Shown: positions 61,408 through 64,000 of the stretch, in pieces | Layout: the number at the start of each line of letters is the position of its first letter | Numbering within the stretch: the first letter of the stretch is position 1 | Source of the DNA: JBCAXA01 sp038749025 | GTDB taxonomy: Bacteria; Pseudomonadota; Gammaproteobacteria; Steroidobacterales; Woeseiaceae | Reading direction: 5' to 3' | DNA length: 64,000 bases | Assembly (NCBI GenBank): GCA_038749025.1 | Contig: JBCDIL010000012.1 | Span: forward strand, 1 to 64,000 | Notes under the pieces: model-generated | Databases searched by the model: none | The model's input: the letters and a program-made list of their open reading frames with translations, nothing else | Told to the model about the DNA's origin: nothing | Translations under genes and position numbers: made by a program

Positions 61408-63495
61408 TTAAGCCGCGTCGACCTCTTTCATGCTGAGGCGCACGCGACCCTGACGATCGACCTCTAGCACTTTCACCTTAACGATGTCGCCTTCCGACAA
61501 CTTGTCGCTGACTTTCTCAACACGCTCGTTCGAGATCTGCGAGATGTGTACCAAGCCATCTTTGCCTGGCAGGATCGTCACAAACGCGCCGAAATCCATC
61601 AGCCGTGCAACGCGACCTTCGTAGATTCGGCCCACTTCGACCTCAGCAGTAATCAACTCGATACGACTGCGCGCCTCCTTACCGGAAGCACCGTCAACCG
61701 ATGCGATACGCACTGTGCCGTCATTCTCGATATCGATCGTCGCACCGGTTTCTTCGGTGATCGAGCGAATGACCGCACCGCCCTTACCGATGACATCGCG
61801 GATCTTCTCCGGATCGATCTTGAAGGTCATGATCGTCGGTGCCCAGTCAGACATTTCATCGCGCGGCTTGTCGATGACTTTGCCCATTTCGGCAAGGATG
61901 TGTAGACGTGCGTCGCGCGCCTGATCCAGAGCGCGAGACATGATCTCTTTCGTAATGCCCTGGATCTTGATGTCCATCTGCAGTGCATTAACACCGTTAT
62001 CGGTACCGGCTACTTTGAAGTCCATATCGCCAAGGTGATCTTCGTCGCCGAGGATATCGGTTAGGACCGCGAAGTCATCGCCCTCTTTGACGAGGCCCAT
62101 GGCGACACCGGCGACCGGAGAGCGCGTCGGCACACCGGCATCCATCAGTGCTAACGACGAACCGCAGACCGAGGCCATCGAACTGGAACCGTTTGATTCC
62201 GTGATTTCCGAAACGACGCGGATTACGTACGGGAAATCTTCCATATCCGGCATTACCGCTTGGATACCGCGGCGCGCCAATTTGCCATGACCAATCTCAC
62301 GGCGCTTCGGCGATCCAACAAAGCCGGTCTCACCGACGCAGTATGGCGGGAAGTTGTAGTGGAACATGAACGGCTCTTTGCGCTCGCCTTCCAACGCATC
62401 GATGATTTGCGCATCGCGTCCAGTGCCGAGCGTGGCAACGACGAGCGCCTGCGTTTCGCCACGTGTGAAAATGGCCGAACCGTGGGCACGTGGAAGAACG
62501 CCCACCTTGACGTCGATCGGGCGAACCGTCGACTGATCTCGACCGTCAATACGTGGCTTGCCGTCGATCACACGCCGGCGCACGATATTCTTCTCGAGTT
62601 TCCCAAGTGCGCCGTAGACTTCTTCGGCGGAATACGCCGGCTCATCGCCCGCGGTCAGTTGCTCGACAGTAGCGGCTTTGGCGGCACCGACTTGTTCCTG
62701 GCGGGCCTGTTTTTCAGTCACTTGATAAGCGGCGGTCAGTGCATCGGCTGCCGCTTCGCTGACGGCCGCTGCAAGGGCTTCATTCTCTTCCGGTGCTTGC
62801 CATTCCCAAGCCGGCTTGCCGGTTTGATCGGCGAGCTCCTGGATCGCAGTAATCGCTGCCTGCATCGCGTCGTGACCGTACATGACCGCACCGAGCATGA
62901 TCTCCTCAGAAAGCTCGTCGGCTTCCGACTCAACCATCAAAACGGCATCCGTGGTACCGGCAACGACCAAGTCCAGTTTCGACGTGGCCAGCTGGGAGAT
63001 CGACGGATTGAGGACGTATTCTCCGTCGACATAACCGACTCGCGCCCCACCAATCGGGCCAGCGAACGGCATACCCGAAATCGCCAGTGCAGCAGACGCC
63101 CCGAGCATCGCAGGGATGTCTGGATCAATTTCCGGATCGAGCGATACAACGGTCGCGATGATTTGAACTTCGTTCTTGAAGCCTTTCGGGAACAGCGGCC
63201 GTATCGGTCTATCAAGCAAACGAGACGTCAGCGTTTCCTTCTCACTGGGTCGGCCTTCACGTTTGAAAAAGCCACCCGGAATTTTGCCAGCCGCGTAAGT
63301 CTTCTCCTGGTAGTTCACTGTTAACGGAAAGAAGTCTCGGCCAGGGTCGGCGCTCTTGCGGCCGACAGCCGTCACGAGCACTTGCGTCTCGCCTAGCGAT
63401 GCCATAACAGCACCGTCGGCTTGGCGGGCAACACTGCCCGTGGTTAGTACGACGTCGTGTGCACCGTACTTAAATGTTTTCGAAATTGATTCCAC
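61408..63495 (-). CDS. pnp: Polynucleotide phosphorylase
   Basis: A 695-residue 3'-5' exoribonuclease with two RNase PH domains (GRDFFPLTVNYQEK and RPIDVKVGVLPRAHGSAIF), a KH domain (IDPEKIRDVIGKGGAVIRSI) and an S1 domain (GRVARLMDFGAFVTILPG) at the end. Normal length; downstream of rpsO as in relatives. In E. coli its mRNA is autocontrolled by processing; a similar leader here is not examined further. Confidence 0.98.
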   Translation of the reverse strand: MESISKTFKYGAHDVVLTTGSVARQADGAVMASLGETQVLVTAVGRKSADPGRDFFPLTVNYQEKTYAAGKIPGGFFKREGRPSEKETLTSRLLDRPIRPLFPKGFKNEVQIIATVVSLDPEIDPDIPAMLGASAALAISGMPFAGPIGGARVGYVDGEYVLNPSISQLATSKLDLVVAGTTDAVLMVESEADELSEEIMLGAVMYGHDAMQAAITAIQELADQTGKPAWEWQAPEENEALAAAVSEAAADALTAAYQVTEKQARQEQVGAAKAATVEQLTAGDEPAYSAEEVYGALGKLEKNIVRRRVIDGKPRIDGRDQSTVRPIDVKVGVLPRAHGSAIFTRGETQALVVATLGTGRDAQIIDALEGERKEPFMFHYNFPPYCVGETGFVGSPKRREIGHGKLARRGIQAVMPDMEDFPYVIRVVSEITESNGSSSMASVCGSSLALMDAGVPTRSPVAGVAMGLVKEGDDFAVLTDILGDEDHLGDMDFKVAGTDNGVNALQMDIKIQGITKEIMSRALDQARDARLHILAEMGKVIDKPRDEMSDWAPTIMTFKIDPEKIRDVIGKGGAVIRSITEETGATIDIENDGTVRIASVDGASGKEARSRIELITAEVEVGRIYEGRVARLMDFGAFVTILPGKDGLVHISQISNERVEKVSDKLSEGDIVKVKVLEVDRQGRVRLSMKEVDAA

Positions 63496-63577
63496 AACCT
63501 ATCCTTAACCTAATGATGTTCCATCGGCTGTTTTGTTCTTCGAGGCCGACGGGTGTGTTTGCGAGGAACAAAAATAC

Positions 63578-63614
63578 AAAAAGCCCAATCGCGCCGTAGC
63601 GGGAGTGGGCTTTT
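63578..63614 (-). terminator. Terminator between rpsO and pnp
   Basis: On the minus strand AAAAGCCCA...TGGGCTTTT pairs across a 19-base loop and ends in T-rich sequence, 20 bases after the rpsO stop. Partial read-through would supply pnp. Confidence 0.75.
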
Positions 63615-63634
63615 CGTTCATTCGTGCGGTGCCG

Positions 63635-63904
63635 TTAGCGTCGTAAGCCAAGACGTGAAATAAGCTCTTGGTAACGGCCTTGGTCTTTCGACTTCAAGTA
63701 ATCTAAAAGTTTGCGACGCTTATTAACTAGGCGCAGCAGACCTTGGCGCGAATGATGGTCTTTTTTGTGCGTGCCGAAGTGCTCGGTCAAATCGCTAATG
63801 CGTGCTGACAGCAGTGCGACCTGGACCTCTGGCGACCCAGTATCGTTGTCGCCGCGAGCGTACTCCTCGACGATTGTCTGTTTGCGTTCCGTGGGCAGTG
63901 ACAT
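63635..63904 (-). CDS. rpsO: 30S ribosomal protein S15
   Basis: An 89-residue primary rRNA-binding protein. MSLPTERKQTIVEEYARGDNDTGSPEVQVALLSARI and HFGTHKKDHHSRQGLLRLVNKRRKLLDYLK match S15 exactly in length and motif. In E. coli it represses its own translation; the leader here is short. Confidence 0.98.
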   Translation of the reverse strand: MSLPTERKQTIVEEYARGDNDTGSPEVQVALLSARISDLTEHFGTHKKDHHSRQGLLRLVNKRRKLLDYLKSKDQGRYQELISRLGLRR

Positions 63905-63950
63905 CTAAAACGTGCTCCGAATTCTTTATGCCTGTTTAGCGCAGCGCGGT

Positions 63951-63956
63951 ATTGTA
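63951..63956 (-). promoter_or_regulatory. Candidate rpsO promoter -10 box
   Basis: TACAAT on the minus strand lies 47 bases before the rpsO start. The -35 region (about TGTTTT, 16-base spacing) is weak. The window ends 44 bases further on, before any upstream gene. Confidence 0.35.
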
Positions 63957-64000
63957 GCGCCAGTTTTGGCGGAAAACACCCTGTTTATGACGGGTTTGGG

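Noticed and set aside
62260..63324. A 354-codon open frame opposite pnp
   Set aside because: It lies wholly inside pnp on the other strand, has Arg-rich composition typical of an antisense shadow and no recognisable motif.

Overview
The window looks like chromosome of a free-living gammaproteobacterium of moderately high GC. The order gyrA-serC-(serA)-pheA-aroA-cmk-rpsA-ihfB-lapA-lapB, the smc-zipA-ligA block, and ubiG-gph, scpA-scpB-rluB, yciB and yciK are all typical of that class. A lysine/alanine-rich tail on DksA, PhaR and paired ECF sigma/Ser-Thr kinase genes suggest a lineage near Xanthomonadales/Chromatiales in the broad sense, possibly marine; that placement is inference.

Layout. 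1-420: decaying direct repeats carrying a tRNA-Asn-like 3' end and a terminator. 497-18855: a large accessory cluster of two ECF-sigma/transmembrane-kinase pairs whose kinase genes converge near 10.5-10.6 kb. Pair 1 (7416-10518, + strand) diverges from a six-gene operon (7251 down to 497) of five small exported proteins that share an LpqH-like C-terminal pattern plus a 1372-residue VWD-domain surface protein. Pair 2 (13875 down to 10631) is the distal part of an operon that begins with three exported Lcl_C/DUF1566 proteins, two of them with Calx-beta domains. 19032-24570: small conserved genes, galU, comEA, an MFS transporter, lapB, lapA, ihfB. 24656-34569: translation and aromatic/serine biosynthesis genes ending with gyrA. 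34835-40446 (+): a degenerate mtaD-like gene, ubiG, gph, rmuC, a squalene/phytoene-synthase-like gene and yciK, behind a promoter with a LexA-type palindrome. 40454-45838: DUF4442, rluB, scpB, scpA, yciO on -, then yciB, a bolA-family gene and a parvulin lipoprotein on +. 45971-46114: a candidate CRP-activated small RNA. 46170-50790: a lower-GC accessory patch with a repeat protein, two DUF6502 proteins and an orphan OppA-like lipoprotein. 50793-57012: ligA, zipA, smc. 57191-61368: queF, dksA, gluQ, phaR, a second structured RNA candidate, yheT-like hydrolase. 61408-63904: pnp and rpsO.

Most genes are compact, with ATGA, TGATG or TAATG junctions implying translational coupling. The parts most worth attention are the twin sigma/kinase-surface protein modules, the two structured RNAs with promoter, hairpins and terminator, the mtaD homologue that has lost metal ligands, and gluQ, which has no usable start codon before its conserved N-terminal motif.
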